The position numbers were made by a program, and so were the translations under genes. Of a stretch of 64,000 nt of DNA, positions 46,371 through 56,995 are shown one piece after another. Every line of letters begins with the position of its first letter. Positions within the stretch are counted from its first letter, which is position 1. The stretch comes from Virgibacillus sp. NKC19-3. GTDB lineage: Bacteria; Bacillota; Bacilli; Bacillales; Amphibacillaceae. Under the pieces are notes generated by a model, which saw nothing but the letters and a program-made list of their open reading frames with translations, did no database searches and was not told the origin of the DNA. The DNA lies in contig NZ_JAGYHC010000001.1 of NCBI RefSeq assembly GCF_019837165.1, positions 2,790,001 to 2,854,000 of the forward strand, read 5' to 3'.

Positions 46371-46400
46371 AAAAGATAGCAAGCACCCCTGCCTGCTATC
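46371..46400 (-). terminator. Terminator of uvrA
   Basis: On the minus strand GATAGCA and TGCTATC (with additional GC pairs inside) form a hairpin followed by TTTTGATGTTTTTC, eight bases after the uvrA stop. Confidence 0.75.
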
Positions 46401-46408
46401 TTCATTTC

Positions 46409-49297
46409 TTATTTCTTGGCGGATCCAGAACCAACCTTTTCCTTTTTGGCAAGGTCTTCTTCCATTCGTTTCCGATCTCGCTCCAAAACAGACTTTAAGT
46501 AATGTCCTGTATACGATGCTTTGTTATCAGCAATTTGTTCCGGAGTTCCAGTTGCGATAATTTCGCCACCTCGATCTCCCCCTTCAGGGCCTAGGTCAAT
46601 AATATGGTCAGCTGTTTTCACAATATCCATATCGTGTTCAATAATTAAGACGCTATTGCCTTTATCAACCAGACGCTGCAACACACTTAAAAGGCGTTTT
46701 ATATCGTCGACATGTAACCCAGTGGTTGGTTCATCTAAAATATAAAATGATTTACCAGTTGACTGTTTTTGTAGTTCACTTGCTAATTTTACACGTTGCG
46801 CTTCTCCGCCGGATAATGTTGTTGCCGTTTGACCGAGTCTAATATAGCCTAGACCAACATCATATATCGTTTGTAGTTTCCGTTTGATTTTTGGAATCGG
46901 AGCAAAAAAATCCAGCGCTTCTTCAATTCGCATATCTAGCACGTCAGCAATACTTTTCCCTTTATATTTCACTTCTAATGTTTCCCGATTGTATCGTTTT
47001 CCATGACATACATCACAAGGAACATACACGTCAGGAAGAAAATGCATGGCAATTTTAATGATCCCATCACCGCGACATGCTTCACAACGGCCGCCCTTCA
47101 CGTTAAAACTAAAACGTCCCTTTGTATAGCCGCGTACCTTCGCATCATTCGTTTGAGCAAATACATCTCGAATATTATCGAACACACCTGTATATGTTGC
47201 AGGATTGGATCGTGGTGTCCGTCCAATTGGCGATTGATTAATGTCGATGATTTTATCTATCTGATCCAGACCTTTTACTTTTTTATGTTTTCCCGGTTTA
47301 TATTTGGCTCGATATAGTTGCCTTGCCAGTGATTTATATAAAATATCATTCACCAATGTACTTTTTCCTGAACCGGAAACGCCGGTTACAACGGTTAGCA
47401 ATCCTAATGGAAATTTGGCAGTCACATTTTTTAAATTATTTTCCGCCGCTCCGACGATTTCGATCTTAGATTTATTCGGCTTACGACGTTTTGTCGGTAC
47501 GGGAACAAAATTTTCACCGGATAAATACTTCCCTGTCAATGAATTTTTATTTTCCATCACTTCTTGAGGTGTTCCACTGGCGACTACTTCACCACCATGT
47601 TCCCCCGCACCAGGGCCGATATCAACTAACCAATCCGCCCCGAGCATAGTGTCTTCATCATGTTCGACAACAATCAGTGTATTATCCAGGTCACGCATAC
47701 GCTTCAATGTAGCAATTAACCGATTATTGTCCCGCTGATGAAGCCCAATGGATGGTTCATCAAGCACATATAGCACTCCAGTTAATGCAGATCCGATCTG
47801 TGTAGCAAGGCGAATCCGTTGCGCTTCTCCGCCGGAAAGCGTCCCAGCTGCTCGTGATAATGTTAAATAATCCAAACCAACATTATTCAAAAAAGCAAGG
47901 CGGTTGTCAATTTCCTTTAAAATCATCGAAGCAATTTGCTGATCTTTTTCAGTTAAATCAAGGCTCCGAAAAAAATCACTCGCCTCTACGATGGAGTAAT
48001 CCGTTACCTCACTGATATGCTTTCCATCAATCAATACAGCCAGTGCTTCTTCTTTCAAACGGTGTCCTTTACAAGTGGGACAATTTTTATGAGCCATATA
48101 CTTTTCCAAGGTCTCCCGGGTAAAATCGGAGGATGTTTCCCGGTAACGCCTATCAATATTATGCAAGACACCTTCAAAATAGATCATATTATCCCTGACT
48201 TTGCCAAAGTCATTTTCAAAGTAAAAATGGATTTTTTCTTTTCCGCTGCCATATAAAATTTTATCCATTTGATCTTTCGGAAGCTTATTAACAGGGATGT
48301 CCATATTAATATCATAATGCGTACAAACACTTTTTAGCAATTGTGGATAATACTTAGAACTAATCGGCTCCCACGCTGCAATCGCATGCTCATTTAAGGT
48401 GAGGTTCCAATCCGGAATCACCAGGTCAAGATCGACTTCTAAGTTTGTCCCTAACCCATCGCATGTCGGGCAGGCACCAAATGGGCTGTTGAAAGAAAAT
48501 AAGCGCGGCTCTAATTCCCCAATGGAAAAACCACAAATTGGACAAGAATGGTTTTCACTAAATAATAATTCTTCCTGTCCGATAACATCCACCATTAATT
48601 TCCCTTCTCCAAGTCGCAGCGCTGTTTCGATTGAATCACTCAAGCGGCCCTCCACACCTTCTTTTACGACAATACGGTCAATCACTACCTCAATCGAATG
48701 TTTTTTATTCTTCTCAAGCTGAATATCTTCCGTCACTTCGTGCATTTCATGATCCACGCGCATGCGAACATAGCCTTCCCGCCTCAGCTTCTCAAAGGTT
48801 TTTACGTGTTGTCCTTTGCGTCCGGAAATAATAGGTGCTAAGATTTGCATTTTGGTTCGTTCCGGATATTCCAAGATACGATCCACCATTTGCTGTACCG
48901 TTTGTGAGCTGATCTCAATCCCATGATTCGGACAAGTCGGATGCCCAATACGTGCATAAAGCAAGCGCAAATAATCATATATTTCGGTTACTGTTCCAAC
49001 AGTAGAGCGTGGATTTCTGCTTGTTGTTTTTTGATCAATGGAAATGGCTGGTGATAACCCTTCAATGGCATCGACATCCGGCTTATCCATTTGACCTAAA
49101 AATTGACGCGCATAGGCGGAAAGCGATTCAACGTATCGGCGTTGTCCCTCTGCATAAATGGTATCAAATGCCAGAGAAGATTTTCCCGACCCGGATAAGC
49201 CTGTCATGACAGTCATTTTATTTTTTGGAATGGTTACATCAACATCTTTTAAATTGTGTGCTCTTGCGCCTTGTACACTAATCGATTTACTAGGCAT
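46409..49297 (-). CDS. uvrA: Excinuclease ABC subunit A
   Basis: The damage-recognition ATPase of nucleotide excision repair, 962 aa, built from two ABC modules. The first Walker A is [13 protein letters not shown] and the second is [13 protein letters not shown]. Signatures are [16 protein letters not shown] and [15 protein letters not shown]. The zinc modules are present: a CPICGF...CPTCDG pair in the first half and CEACRGDG...CDVCHGKR in the second. It follows uvrB by seven bases, the standard Firmicute order uvrB-uvrA. In B. subtilis the pair is part of the LexA SOS regulon; no site was established here. Confidence 0.97.
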   Translation of the reverse strand: MPSKSISVQGARAHNLKDVDVTIPKNKMTVMTGLSGSGKSSLAFDTIYAEGQRRYVESLSAYARQFLGQMDKPDVDAIEGLSPAISIDQKTTSRNPRSTVGTVTEIYDYLRLLYARIGHPTCPNHGIEISSQTVQQMVDRILEYPERTKMQILAPIISGRKGQHVKTFEKLRREGYVRMRVDHEMHEVTEDIQLEKNKKHSIEVVIDRIVVKEGVEGRLSDSIETALRLGEGKLMVDVIGQEELLFSENHSCPICGFSIGELEPRLFSFNSPFGACPTCDGLGTNLEVDLDLVIPDWNLTLNEHAIAAWEPISSKYYPQLLKSVCTHYDINMDIPVNKLPKDQMDKILYGSGKEKIHFYFENDFGKVRDNMIYFEGVLHNIDRRYRETSSDFTRETLEKYMAHKNCPTCKGHRLKEEALAVLIDGKHISEVTDYSIVEASDFFRSLDLTEKDQQIASMILKEIDNRLAFLNNVGLDYLTLSRAAGTLSGGEAQRIRLATQIGSALTGVLYVLDEPSIGLHQRDNNRLIATLKRMRDLDNTLIVVEHDEDTMLGADWLVDIGPGAGEHGGEVVASGTPQEVMENKNSLTGKYLSGENFVPVPTKRRKPNKSKIEIVGAAENNLKNVTAKFPLGLLTVVTGVSGSGKSTLVNDILYKSLARQLYRAKYKPGKHKKVKGLDQIDKIIDINQSPIGRTPRSNPATYTGVFDNIRDVFAQTNDAKVRGYTKGRFSFNVKGGRCEACRGDGIIKIAMHFLPDVYVPCDVCHGKRYNRETLEVKYKGKSIADVLDMRIEEALDFFAPIPKIKRKLQTIYDVGLGYIRLGQTATTLSGGEAQRVKLASELQKQSTGKSFYILDEPTTGLHVDDIKRLLSVLQRLVDKGNSVLIIEHDMDIVKTADHIIDLGPEGGDRGGEIIATGTPEQIADNKASYTGHYLKSVLERDRKRMEEDLAKKEKVGSGSAKK

Positions 49298-49304
49298 ATC
49301 CTAA

Positions 49305-51287
49305 TCACGCTCCTGCTTTAAGCTCAAGTAAAATATCACGAAGCTCTGCTGCTTTCTCAAAGTCAAGCGCTTTTGCAGCTTCCTTCATTTCTTTTTCCAT
49401 TTGTTCGATGGCATTTGTTTTCTCTTCTCCAGATAGTTCGCTCACATTCTTTGTCTTTTCATTGTATTCTTCCTGATCCTCTGCTGCAACTGTTGCACGT
49501 ATGACATCACGGACTTCTTTCTTGATGGTCGTTGGTGTGATATTATGCTGTTCATTATACGTCATTTGTACACGCCGACGTCGATTCGTTTCATCTATTG
49601 CTGCCTGCATCGAATCAGTGATTTTATCAGCATACATGACCGCTTGACCATGTTCATTTCGAGCGGCCCTTCCCATGGTTTGAATTAAAGAGCGTTCAGA
49701 GCGCAGGAAGCCTTCTTTATCGGCGTCCAATATGGCGACAAGTGACACTTCGGGAATATCCAGTCCTTCCCGTAATAGGTTAATTCCCACAAGTACATCA
49801 TACTTCCCAACCCTCAGGTCACGGATAACCTCAATACGCTCCAGTGTTTTAATCTCAGAATGGAGGTAGGCAACTTTAAATCCGAGTTCTTTTAAATAAT
49901 CCGTAAGATCCTCTGACATTTTCTTCGTTAATGTCGTAATAAGAACTCGTTCGTTTTTGTCATTTCGTTCATTGATTTCACCGATCAAATCATCAATCTG
50001 CCCATCGATAGGGCGTACATCGATCTTTGGATCCAGTAAGCCAGTAGGACGAATAATTTGTTCTGTCACTTCCGGAGCATGCTCCATTTCGTAAGGTCCA
50101 GGAGTTGCCGAAACGTATATAAGTTGATTTGTTTTCTCTTCAAATTCTTCAAATTTTAATGGGCGGTTATCCAAGGCTGAAGGGAGCCGAAATCCATGGT
50201 CAACAAGTACCTGTTTCCGTGCCCGGTCACCATTGTACATCCCTCTGACTTGCGGCAAGGTCGCATGTGATTCATCCACCACAACTAGGAAGTCATCGGG
50301 AAAATAATCAAACAATGTATACGGGGTTGCACCCTCCTCCCGAAGTGTTAAATGTCTGGAATAGTTTTCGATACCCGAACAAAAACCCATTTCCTGCAAC
50401 ATTTCAATATCATAATGTGTCCGTTGTTCAATTCGTTGCGCTTCCAAGAGTTTATTTTCCTCTCGCAGTACTTTTAAACGTTCTTCTAATTCTTTTTCAA
50501 TATTGGCGATTGCCATTTTTAGTTTCTCTTGTCTGGTAACATAGTGAGATGCTGGGAAAATAGCAACATGTTCCCTGTCACCAATAATTTCTCCTGTTAA
50601 AACATCCACTTCCCGGATTCGGTCTATTTCATCACCAAAAAATTCAAATCGAATACAATGCTCCTCTCTGGAAGCAGGAATAACTTCAACTGAGTCACCG
50701 CGCACACGAAATGTCCCACGCTTGAAATCAATATCATTTCGTGCGTATTGAATATCGACAAGATCACGCAGCAGACGATCCCGGTCTTTCTCCATTCCCA
50801 TCCTTAGGGAAAGCACCTGGCTGTTGTATTCTTCCGGTGAACCTAACCCGTATATGCATGAGACACTAGCAACAATTAATACATCATTTCTTTCAAAAAG
50901 GGATGATGTTGCCGAGTGACGTAGCTTATCTATTTCATCATTTATACTTGCATCTTTCTCGATAAATGTATCTGTGGAAGGTACATATGCTTCAGGCTGA
51001 TAATAGTCGTAAAAACTGACAAAATACTCCACAGCATTGTTCGGGAAATATTCCTTAAACTCACTATATAATTGGCCGGCTAGTGTTTTATTATGGGCAA
51101 TAACTAATGTCGGTCGATTAATTTCCTGTATGACATTGGACATCGTAAAGGTTTTACCTGTCCCTGTTGCACCAAGCAATGTCTGATGTCGCTGTCCGGC
51201 CTGAACCTTTTCAACTATTTCTTTAATTGCCGTTGGCTGATCACCAGATGGCTCATAGTGCGACACAAGCTCAAATTTATTTTCCAT
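49305..51287 (-). CDS. uvrB: Excinuclease ABC subunit B
   Basis: The helicase-like subunit that verifies damage and recruits UvrC, 660 aa. The motifs are in order: Walker [14 protein letters not shown], the damage-probing beta hairpin [20 protein letters not shown] in the second helicase motif, [14 protein letters not shown], and the C-terminal UVR motif ([22 protein letters not shown]) that binds UvrC. The start ATG is preceded by GGAGGCTTGC. It begins a uvrB-uvrA operon. The small gene csbA that precedes uvrB in B. subtilis is not present. Confidence 0.97.
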   Translation of the reverse strand: MENKFELVSHYEPSGDQPTAIKEIVEKVQAGQRHQTLLGATGTGKTFTMSNVIQEINRPTLVIAHNKTLAGQLYSEFKEYFPNNAVEYFVSFYDYYQPEAYVPSTDTFIEKDASINDEIDKLRHSATSSLFERNDVLIVASVSCIYGLGSPEEYNSQVLSLRMGMEKDRDRLLRDLVDIQYARNDIDFKRGTFRVRGDSVEVIPASREEHCIRFEFFGDEIDRIREVDVLTGEIIGDREHVAIFPASHYVTRQEKLKMAIANIEKELEERLKVLREENKLLEAQRIEQRTHYDIEMLQEMGFCSGIENYSRHLTLREEGATPYTLFDYFPDDFLVVVDESHATLPQVRGMYNGDRARKQVLVDHGFRLPSALDNRPLKFEEFEEKTNQLIYVSATPGPYEMEHAPEVTEQIIRPTGLLDPKIDVRPIDGQIDDLIGEINERNDKNERVLITTLTKKMSEDLTDYLKELGFKVAYLHSEIKTLERIEVIRDLRVGKYDVLVGINLLREGLDIPEVSLVAILDADKEGFLRSERSLIQTMGRAARNEHGQAVMYADKITDSMQAAIDETNRRRRVQMTYNEQHNITPTTIKKEVRDVIRATVAAEDQEEYNEKTKNVSELSGEEKTNAIEQMEKEMKEAAKALDFEKAAELRDILLELKAGA

Positions 51288-51413
51288 AATGCAAGCCTCC
51301 GTTCTTAGATCTATCTACAGTTTACCACACTCATGTAACATTTTAACATAATCGCGAACGAATATTCGACCTTTTTGCTTTAACATCCATATTACCCTTC
51401 ACACCGATAAATT

Positions 51414-51475
51414 CCCCATGTGTTTCCTTCGCTGGTACTTCGGTTACTACCGTTAATATGCATTTGTAAGCCCAA
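51414..51475. repeat. Partial family A-like repeat A7
   Basis: A 60-base piece resembling the right end of A5: CCATGTGTTTCCTTCGCTGG...TTACTACCGTTAATATGCATTTGTAAGC, compared with TCATGTGTTTTCTCCGCTGG...ATCGTTAAACTGCATTTGTAAGC. It lies between uvrB and minJ. The left half of the element is missing. Confidence 0.5.
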
Positions 51476-51483
51476 ATGACGAC

Positions 51484-51523
51484 GAAAAAAGAAACAACAG
51501 CAACACATCAGTGCGTTGCTGTC
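51484..51523 (-). terminator. Terminator of minJ
   Basis: On the minus strand ACAGCAAC and GTTGCTGT (with more pairing inside) form a hairpin followed by TGTTTCTTTTTT. It overlaps the last codons of minJ. Confidence 0.7.
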
Positions 51524-52704
51524 CTCTGAGCATCTTTCCGATAGGGTTCTGTCGTAAAAATAATCCCTAATTCATGATGTTCCCCTTCATATAAGACATT
51601 TTGAACAAATCGGATTTCACCAGCATCATCCAGTAAACCCAACGTAAATGATGCACCAGTTGCTTGCAGAGCTTGATAAAATTCATCGTGATTGCTTATA
51701 TTTTTTCCATTCACTTTTACAATGGTTTCACCTACATACATATCAAGTCGCTCTGCGGGTGTTCCTGGCATTAACCCCAACACTTTTAACCCTTTATCCT
51801 TTTGATGGAAATAAGCGCGGCCCGTTCGATCTTTTATACGATGACGATAATTTATATATTCCTTGCCTAAAATAGCGATTAAAACCGCCACCAATGATAA
51901 CCAGGAAACAAAAATACTCAAGACGGCTAAAACGGTAATGATTAGACCTAAAAGCAAAACGGATTTTCCAAGCTTAACAGCTATTTTTTGCGGAAGGTTA
52001 CCTCTCACCGTAAAGTCAAACCCAATGATAAATGGGACGAGCAATATACTATAAGACTCCCCACCTAGAGAAAAATATGGCCAAAATGGCGCAAAAGGGG
52101 TAATCATTCCAGCAGGAACCAGAGTAAAGAAAGGAATAATACTTAGCTTTTTCACATGATGTTGACCAATCCATCCCCCTCGGCTCCCCATAACAAGCTC
52201 AGGAAAGGTTTCATTACGCCTAATCCTACCAAGAAATATGGCTTCACCTATTAAAAATAGCCCTAATAAAATGCTTAAACCAGTAAAATTGACATTCGAA
52301 AATAAATTCCCATCAACATATGATTGATTTTCTATTAGGAATGGCAAAAATAAAAGTAGTAAATATGTAATTCCTATCGTATAACTTGCAGATAACATCG
52401 TAAATCGTAACGTCAGACTCAACACAATCATCATAATACTTAACAGCAGAATTGTTTCATATGAAAAAACAATCCCAACAACTAATGTAATCAGGGAAAT
52501 AACAATACCTATCATGATTGAAGCCAGCCATGTATGGTTCCACTCTGAAAAAATATCAAATACTTTTGATCCAAAATCCATCCGTTCCCTTTTAATCCGT
52601 TTATATCCCGCTAACACGATCAATAATAAAGACCAATATACAAGCGGGTTCAGGAAAAAAATTCCAATCCCTTTTGCAATTTCAATGAACCATGCTTCTG
52701 TCAT
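51508..52704 (-). CDS. minJ: PDZ-domain membrane protein MinJ (division-site topology)
   Basis: A polytopic protein of about 398 aa with eight or so membrane helices and a C-terminal cytosolic PDZ-like domain (about residues 310-390, with GLMPGTPAERLDMYVGETIVKVNGKN). In B. subtilis MinJ bridges DivIVA and MinD, placing the Min system at poles and septa. The N-terminal LKRERMDFG-like loop and the position beside ctpB identify it. Start: ATG 52704, following AAGGGGATAGGA; a longer frame from 52764 lacks a good site. A stem-loop region separates it from ctpB. Confidence 0.87.
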   Translation of the reverse strand: MTEAWFIEIAKGIGIFFLNPLVYWSLLLIVLAGYKRIKRERMDFGSKVFDIFSEWNHTWLASIMIGIVISLITLVVGIVFSYETILLLSIMMIVLSLTLRFTMLSASYTIGITYLLLLFLPFLIENQSYVDGNLFSNVNFTGLSILLGLFLIGEAIFLGRIRRNETFPELVMGSRGGWIGQHHVKKLSIIPFFTLVPAGMITPFAPFWPYFSLGGESYSILLVPFIIGFDFTVRGNLPQKIAVKLGKSVLLLGLIITVLAVLSIFVSWLSLVAVLIAILGKEYINYRHRIKDRTGRAYFHQKDKGLKVLGLMPGTPAERLDMYVGETIVKVNGKNISNHDEFYQALQATGASFTLGLLDDAGEIRFVQNVLYEGEHHELGIIFTTEPYRKDAQRTATH

Positions 52705-52814
52705 TCCTATCCCCTTCCAGCAAAAACCTATATTACTTTTAGTATTCGATATTTGTCGAATCATTTCCTGCTTTATTTACCGAAAATTATGTAACGAATG
52801 ATACAGGGAAACGT

Positions 52815-52962
52815 AATCAGTGGGGATTCCTCCTCCCCACCAAATGTTAGTTGAACAAAACAGAAACTTACAGGTTTTCCATCCCTCCTCACGTGGTACC
52901 CACAGAGAAGGCATTACAGCCATAATGCGTGATAAGATCCGCGGGAGCAACCCGCGGACCCA
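52815..52962. other. Two-hairpin intergenic element between ctpB and minJ
   Basis: The gap holds two perfect hairpins: GTGGGGA-ttcctcc-TCCCCAC (52820-52840) and TCCGCGGG-agcaa-CCCGCGGA (52938-52958). The second lies six bases beyond the ctpB stop and probably ends that transcript, although its T run is weak (TCTTATC). The region between is not coding. Confidence 0.55.
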
Positions 52963-52963
52963 C

Positions 52964-54427
52964 TTATTCATATAATTTGTTTAATGCCTCTTCCAGCTGC
53001 TGATCATCTTCACCGTTACGGATATTTTCTACTACAATTGTCTCGATCATGCCAGCCGTTTCTTCGTCAACTTCCCCTGTTGCTTCCAGATCATTATCTG
53101 TCTGAAACTCCGTTACTGCTTCTTCGGTTTCTTCATTAAAATAACCATCCGTACGTCCGGTATCATAGCCTAAACCTGTTAGCATCACTTGAATATTTCC
53201 GATTTTTTCATCGGTCTGATCATAGGTGAAAGGCTCTTCAACCTGGACTGGATTCGTATAAAAGTAATCAGGTTGGGAAACATCGATCGTCGGTTCTACG
53301 CCAGTTTCATTAATCCATTCCCCGTTTGGAGAAAGCCATTTATCCGTTGTTAACTTAATCGTACTTCCATCACCCATTGGTACAGCTTGCTGAACCGTTC
53401 CTTTTCCGAAGCTCGGTTGTCCAACAACATCATAGCCCATTTCCTTCATAGCAACCGCAAGAATTTCAGATGCTGAGGCGCTACCTTCATCAACAACTAC
53501 ACTTATTGGATATTCCTTTGTTTCCTCTAATTGTGAATAATATGGGGTAACCTCACCATTATTATCTTCTATTTGCAAGTATGGTGTATCTTCAGGTACA
53601 AACAGGGACGCCATTTCTTCAACCACATCAAGGAGTCCACCTGGATTTCCACGTACATCAATAACTAGCCCTTCAATGCCTTCATCTTCCAGCATTTCTA
53701 GTTGCTCATTAAATTCTGTAGCTGTATTCTCAGAAAAATTGGTTACTTCCAACACTCCAGTCTTTTTTCCATCAACGGTTTCTATATCATTATATACCGT
53801 TTCAACTGGAATCTCATCACGAACAAGCGTCACTTCAAAAGGATCAGATCCTGATCGCTGAATTTCAAGCACAACTTCCGATCCTTTTTCCCCGCGTATA
53901 TGTGCAACCGCTTCATTTAGATTCAATCCGTCCAAGTTTTCACCATCAACACTTAAAACTTGGTCATTGGCGCGTAAACCAGCCTCTTCGGCAGGTGAAT
54001 CCTTTATAGGAGAAACAATGGTTACAATATCATTCACCATACTTACTTCAGCACCAATTCCCTCAAAGGATGATTCGATCTGTTCATTGAATTGTTCCAT
54101 CATTTCAACGTCCATATACGAACTATGCGGATCTTCAAGGGTAGCGAGCATACCTTCAATGGCACCTTCAATTAACTGCTGGTCTTCCACATCTTCTAGA
54201 TAATTTTGCTGAATTAAATTGAAAGCCTGGTCTACTTTTTGCATATCATCAGATTGACTCTCGCCTGACTCTCCACCTGCTGCACCTTGTAATACTTCGG
54301 CAATTTCCTGCTTTTCTGATTCCGCGCTATCGGCTTGTGCATATTTTACACCTGCATAGCCACCACCAAAACCTAATACGAGTGCAGCAACCAAAAGAAT
54401 GATTATATGTGATTTTTTCAGATTCAT
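52964..54427 (-). CDS. ctpB: C-terminal processing peptidase CtpB (S41 family)
   Basis: A membrane-anchored, exported serine protease of 487 aa. Residues 7-28 form the signal anchor. The PDZ domain spans about 115-200 (IGAEVSMVNDIVTIVSPIKDSPAEEAGL). The S41 core contains EGSASASEILAVAM, with Ser318 as the probable nucleophile, and FGKGTVQ with Lys342 and Gln346. A C-terminal peptidoglycan-binding domain (about 405-465) ends the protein. In B. subtilis CtpB cleaves SpoIVFA in the sigma-K checkpoint, so the organism may sporulate; Ctp proteases also act in wall remodelling. Confidence 0.93.
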   Translation of the reverse strand: MNLKKSHIIILLVAALVLGFGGGYAGVKYAQADSAESEKQEIAEVLQGAAGGESGESQSDDMQKVDQAFNLIQQNYLEDVEDQQLIEGAIEGMLATLEDPHSSYMDVEMMEQFNEQIESSFEGIGAEVSMVNDIVTIVSPIKDSPAEEAGLRANDQVLSVDGENLDGLNLNEAVAHIRGEKGSEVVLEIQRSGSDPFEVTLVRDEIPVETVYNDIETVDGKKTGVLEVTNFSENTATEFNEQLEMLEDEGIEGLVIDVRGNPGGLLDVVEEMASLFVPEDTPYLQIEDNNGEVTPYYSQLEETKEYPISVVVDEGSASASEILAVAMKEMGYDVVGQPSFGKGTVQQAVPMGDGSTIKLTTDKWLSPNGEWINETGVEPTIDVSQPDYFYTNPVQVEEPFTYDQTDEKIGNIQVMLTGLGYDTGRTDGYFNEETEEAVTEFQTDNDLEATGEVDEETAGMIETIVVENIRNGEDDQQLEEALNKLYE

Positions 54428-54547
54428 TTTCCCACCTCTTATAACTTTGAAATCATAAACATATTATGAAAAAGGATATCATGATCTCTCCTTCATGACT
54501 ATGGTTTTGACTTTTACTTTATGTAATTATTTCTTTTTTACTATTGT

Positions 54548-54583
54548 AAAAAGGCATCACACCATAATGGTAGATGCCTTTTA
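54548..54583 (-). terminator. Terminator of the M23 peptidase gene
   Basis: On the minus strand AAAAGGCATC and GATGCCTTTTT form a hairpin with T-rich tail, four bases after the stop codon. Confidence 0.8.
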
Positions 54584-54586
54584 TTA

Positions 54587-56041
54587 TCATTTCATAAGAG
54601 GTAGCGGATCAATTGGATTACCATAACCACCTTTATGTACTTCAAAATGCAAATGTGGTCCAGTAGAGTTACCACTGTTACCTGTTGCTCCAATTGTTTC
54701 CCCTTCACTGACTGTTTGTCCAGAAGATACAGAAATACTGCTCAAGTGCCCATATACTGTTGTATAGGTTTGCCCATCAATGGAATGGGAGATCGTAATC
54801 GTATTCCCAAGTCCCCCCATGCTTCCAGCTGTTGAAACAACACCATCAGCTGCTGCACTTAAAGTCGTACCAGGAGAAGTACCAAAATCAATCCCGTTAT
54901 GCATCCGTGCATCTCCGAATATGGGGTGAGAATCTCTCATTCCAAAGGTATCGGTTATAGATCCTGGTGCTGGTGCGCTAAATTTACCATTTGAGCTTGA
55001 GCTTGTTGTAGCTACCTTACCACTGGGACTGGGACTGGAATCAGAATTTGATTCCGGTTCGGAATTTGATTCCGATTTTGATTCCGATTTACTGTTTGAA
55101 TCGGATTCTTCCTTCGCTTCCTCTTTTTCGGCCTGTGCAGCCCTTTCCCGTTCTCTTTCCCGTTCTTTTTCTTTTTCTAATTGCTCCTGTTCTAATTCAC
55201 TTTTTTCATTCTGTGCCAATTCAATTGCTTTTTGATTTGCTTCTTCCTCAGCATATAATATTTCTTGTTCTTCATCCTTGGTAAGCATTTCTTCTTCTAA
55301 TTCACCATACTCTTCTTCCAAGTCTGCCATCATTGTTTCCCGCTCATCCAATTGGTCATCCAATTGACTTTTTAACGCTACAAGTTCTTCCTTTTGGTTT
55401 TCCAATGCAACCTTTTTATTCTCTACCTCTACCCTGCTGTCTTCAACTTCCTGCTTATTATCTTCCAATGCTTTTTTATCTGCAGTATGTTCTTCCATGA
55501 TCGATTTATCCTGATCCATAATGGTGTTTACTGCAGAAGACCGGTTAATAAAATCACCAAAGCTTTGGGACCCTAAAATAACCTCCAGATACTTCATGCC
55601 ACCACCGTTTTGCTGGATGGAGACGAGACGATTTTTCAATAGTTCTTCTCGTTCTTCAATACGATCTTCCAAGACTACAATCTCTTCTTTTAATTCTTCG
55701 ATTCGATTATTTAAATCTTCAATCTCCTGATTTGTATTATCAATCTCTGTTTCCTTTGTTTGGATATCATTTTGTGTAGTCGTTAGTTCCTCATCAATCG
55801 TGTTTATTTCCTGTTCAACCGAACTTTGTTGGTTCTCGTTTTCATTCATCTCATCTTCTGTTTTTTCCTTATCACTTTCGAGATTGCCTTTCTTACTTTC
55901 AAGATCATTTTGTTCTTCTTCGAGTTCGTTTACTTTTTTCTCTAATTCGTCAACGGATTCTGCAGAAACGTTATCTGTATTTACGAAACCAATTGTTGTA
56001 GCTAAAACAGCTACAAACACACCTAAGTAAACCTTCTTCAT
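54587..56041 (-). CDS. Coiled-coil M23 (LytM) peptidoglycan hydrolase, EnvC/PcsB-like
   Basis: An exported murein hydrolase or activator of about 484 aa. After a signal peptide ending near the ALA-type site VSAES, residues about 30-300 are a long coiled coil rich in Glu, Gln and Lys. A Ser-rich linker (SNSKSESKSESNSEPESNS) leads to the C-terminal LytM domain. The zinc ligands appear intact: His in RMHNGIDFG with the Asp, and GPHLHFEVH. The arrangement equals EnvC or PcsB, which are controlled by FtsEX. It is encoded nine bases after ftsX here, so FtsEX dependence is likely but inferred. The ATG follows AAGGGGAAACGGGA. Confidence 0.88.
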   Translation of the reverse strand: MKKVYLGVFVAVLATTIGFVNTDNVSAESVDELEKKVNELEEEQNDLESKKGNLESDKEKTEDEMNENENQQSSVEQEINTIDEELTTTQNDIQTKETEIDNTNQEIEDLNNRIEELKEEIVVLEDRIEEREELLKNRLVSIQQNGGGMKYLEVILGSQSFGDFINRSSAVNTIMDQDKSIMEEHTADKKALEDNKQEVEDSRVEVENKKVALENQKEELVALKSQLDDQLDERETMMADLEEEYGELEEEMLTKDEEQEILYAEEEANQKAIELAQNEKSELEQEQLEKEKERERERERAAQAEKEEAKEESDSNSKSESKSESNSEPESNSDSSPSPSGKVATTSSSSNGKFSAPAPGSITDTFGMRDSHPIFGDARMHNGIDFGTSPGTTLSAAADGVVSTAGSMGGLGNTITISHSIDGQTYTTVYGHLSSISVSSGQTVSEGETIGATGNSGNSTGPHLHFEVHKGGYGNPIDPLPLMK

Positions 56042-56101
56042 TCCCGTTTCCCCTTTCAGTCCAAAAATCATTCTTTCTATATCGTTAGACAAATTTCTCT
56101 A

Positions 56102-56995
56102 TTATACTTTTAGGAATTTCCGTACACTCATGACACTTCCCCAAACACCAATGAGTGCTCCTATCCCTAAAATAATGAGCGAAAGTTGCCATGCAAATGG
56201 ATAAAATGGTAAAAATTCCACAAAACCGTAATTAATTTGTCCACTAACATTCGTATCTATATAGTAGTATCCGGCCAGAATTGCTGCAATTGGAATAATT
56301 GAGCCTAACACGCCCAACAGTAACCCTTCGACAAAAAATGGCCATCTGATAAATCCATTTGTTGCACCAACCAGTTTTTGAATACCTATCTCTGTACTTC
56401 GGGCCATGATGGTGATTTTTATGGTGTTGGAAATAAGGAAAATCGCTGTGAACACTAGTCCAAGTATTAAAACCAGTCCAATTGTCCGGGCATATTGATT
56501 AAATTCGAACAATCGTTGAACAACATCCTGGCCATATTCTACTTCCTGTACACCTTGGAGATCTGTAATCTCTTCGGCTATCCGCATCGTTTCATCCGGA
56601 TTTACCGCGTTCACAACATAAGCGTGATTTAATGGATTGTCTTGCTCAAACAACTGCCATGACTGCCCCTCATCGCCCATACTATCTATTAGCTGTTCTA
56701 ATTGCTCATCCTTAGAGGAGAAAACAACGGAATCCACTCCATCAATTTTCTTAATATCGTCGCCTAAAGTGGTTGCTTCTTCCTCGTTTATGGTTGGATC
56801 AATGAATGCACTTATTTCGACATCATCTTCAATATTGTTGGCCATTTGATTTAAGTTGAGCACTAATGCAAGGAATACGCCAACTAAAATCAATGTTGTT
56901 GTTACTGCCCCAATAGAAGCTACCGTCATCCAACCATTACGTCCAATATTTTTAATCCCTTCACGTAGATGTCGCATTATCGTTCTAAATTTCAT
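56102..56995 (-). CDS. ftsX: Cell-division ABC permease FtsX
   Basis: The four-pass membrane component of the FtsEX complex, about 297 aa. An N-terminal cytosolic stretch (MKFRTIMRHLREGIKNIGRNGWMT) precedes the first helix. A large extracellular domain follows (about residues 50-170), which in other bacteria activates peptidoglycan hydrolases. Three more helices include the FtsX-like motif ARSTEIGIQKLVGATNGFIRWPF. The start at 56995 overlaps the ftsE stop by 11 bases; a longer frame reaches 57028 but would sit deep inside ftsE. It precedes the M23 hydrolase gene. Confidence 0.94.
   Translation of the reverse strand: MKFRTIMRHLREGIKNIGRNGWMTVASIGAVTTTLILVGVFLALVLNLNQMANNIEDDVEISAFIDPTINEEEATTLGDDIKKIDGVDSVVFSSKDEQLEQLIDSMGDEGQSWQLFEQDNPLNHAYVVNAVNPDETMRIAEEITDLQGVQEVEYGQDVVQRLFEFNQYARTIGLVLILGLVFTAIFLISNTIKITIMARSTEIGIQKLVGATNGFIRWPFFVEGLLLGVLGSIIPIAAILAGYYYIDTNVSGQINYGFVEFLPFYPFAWQLSLIILGIGALIGVWGSVMSVRKFLKV

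Noticed and set aside
52860-52920. Possible T-box motif near GTGGGTACCACG
   Set aside because: It differs from AGGGTGGNACCGCG, the region is downstream of ctpB and not upstream of an aminoacyl-tRNA synthetase or amino acid gene.
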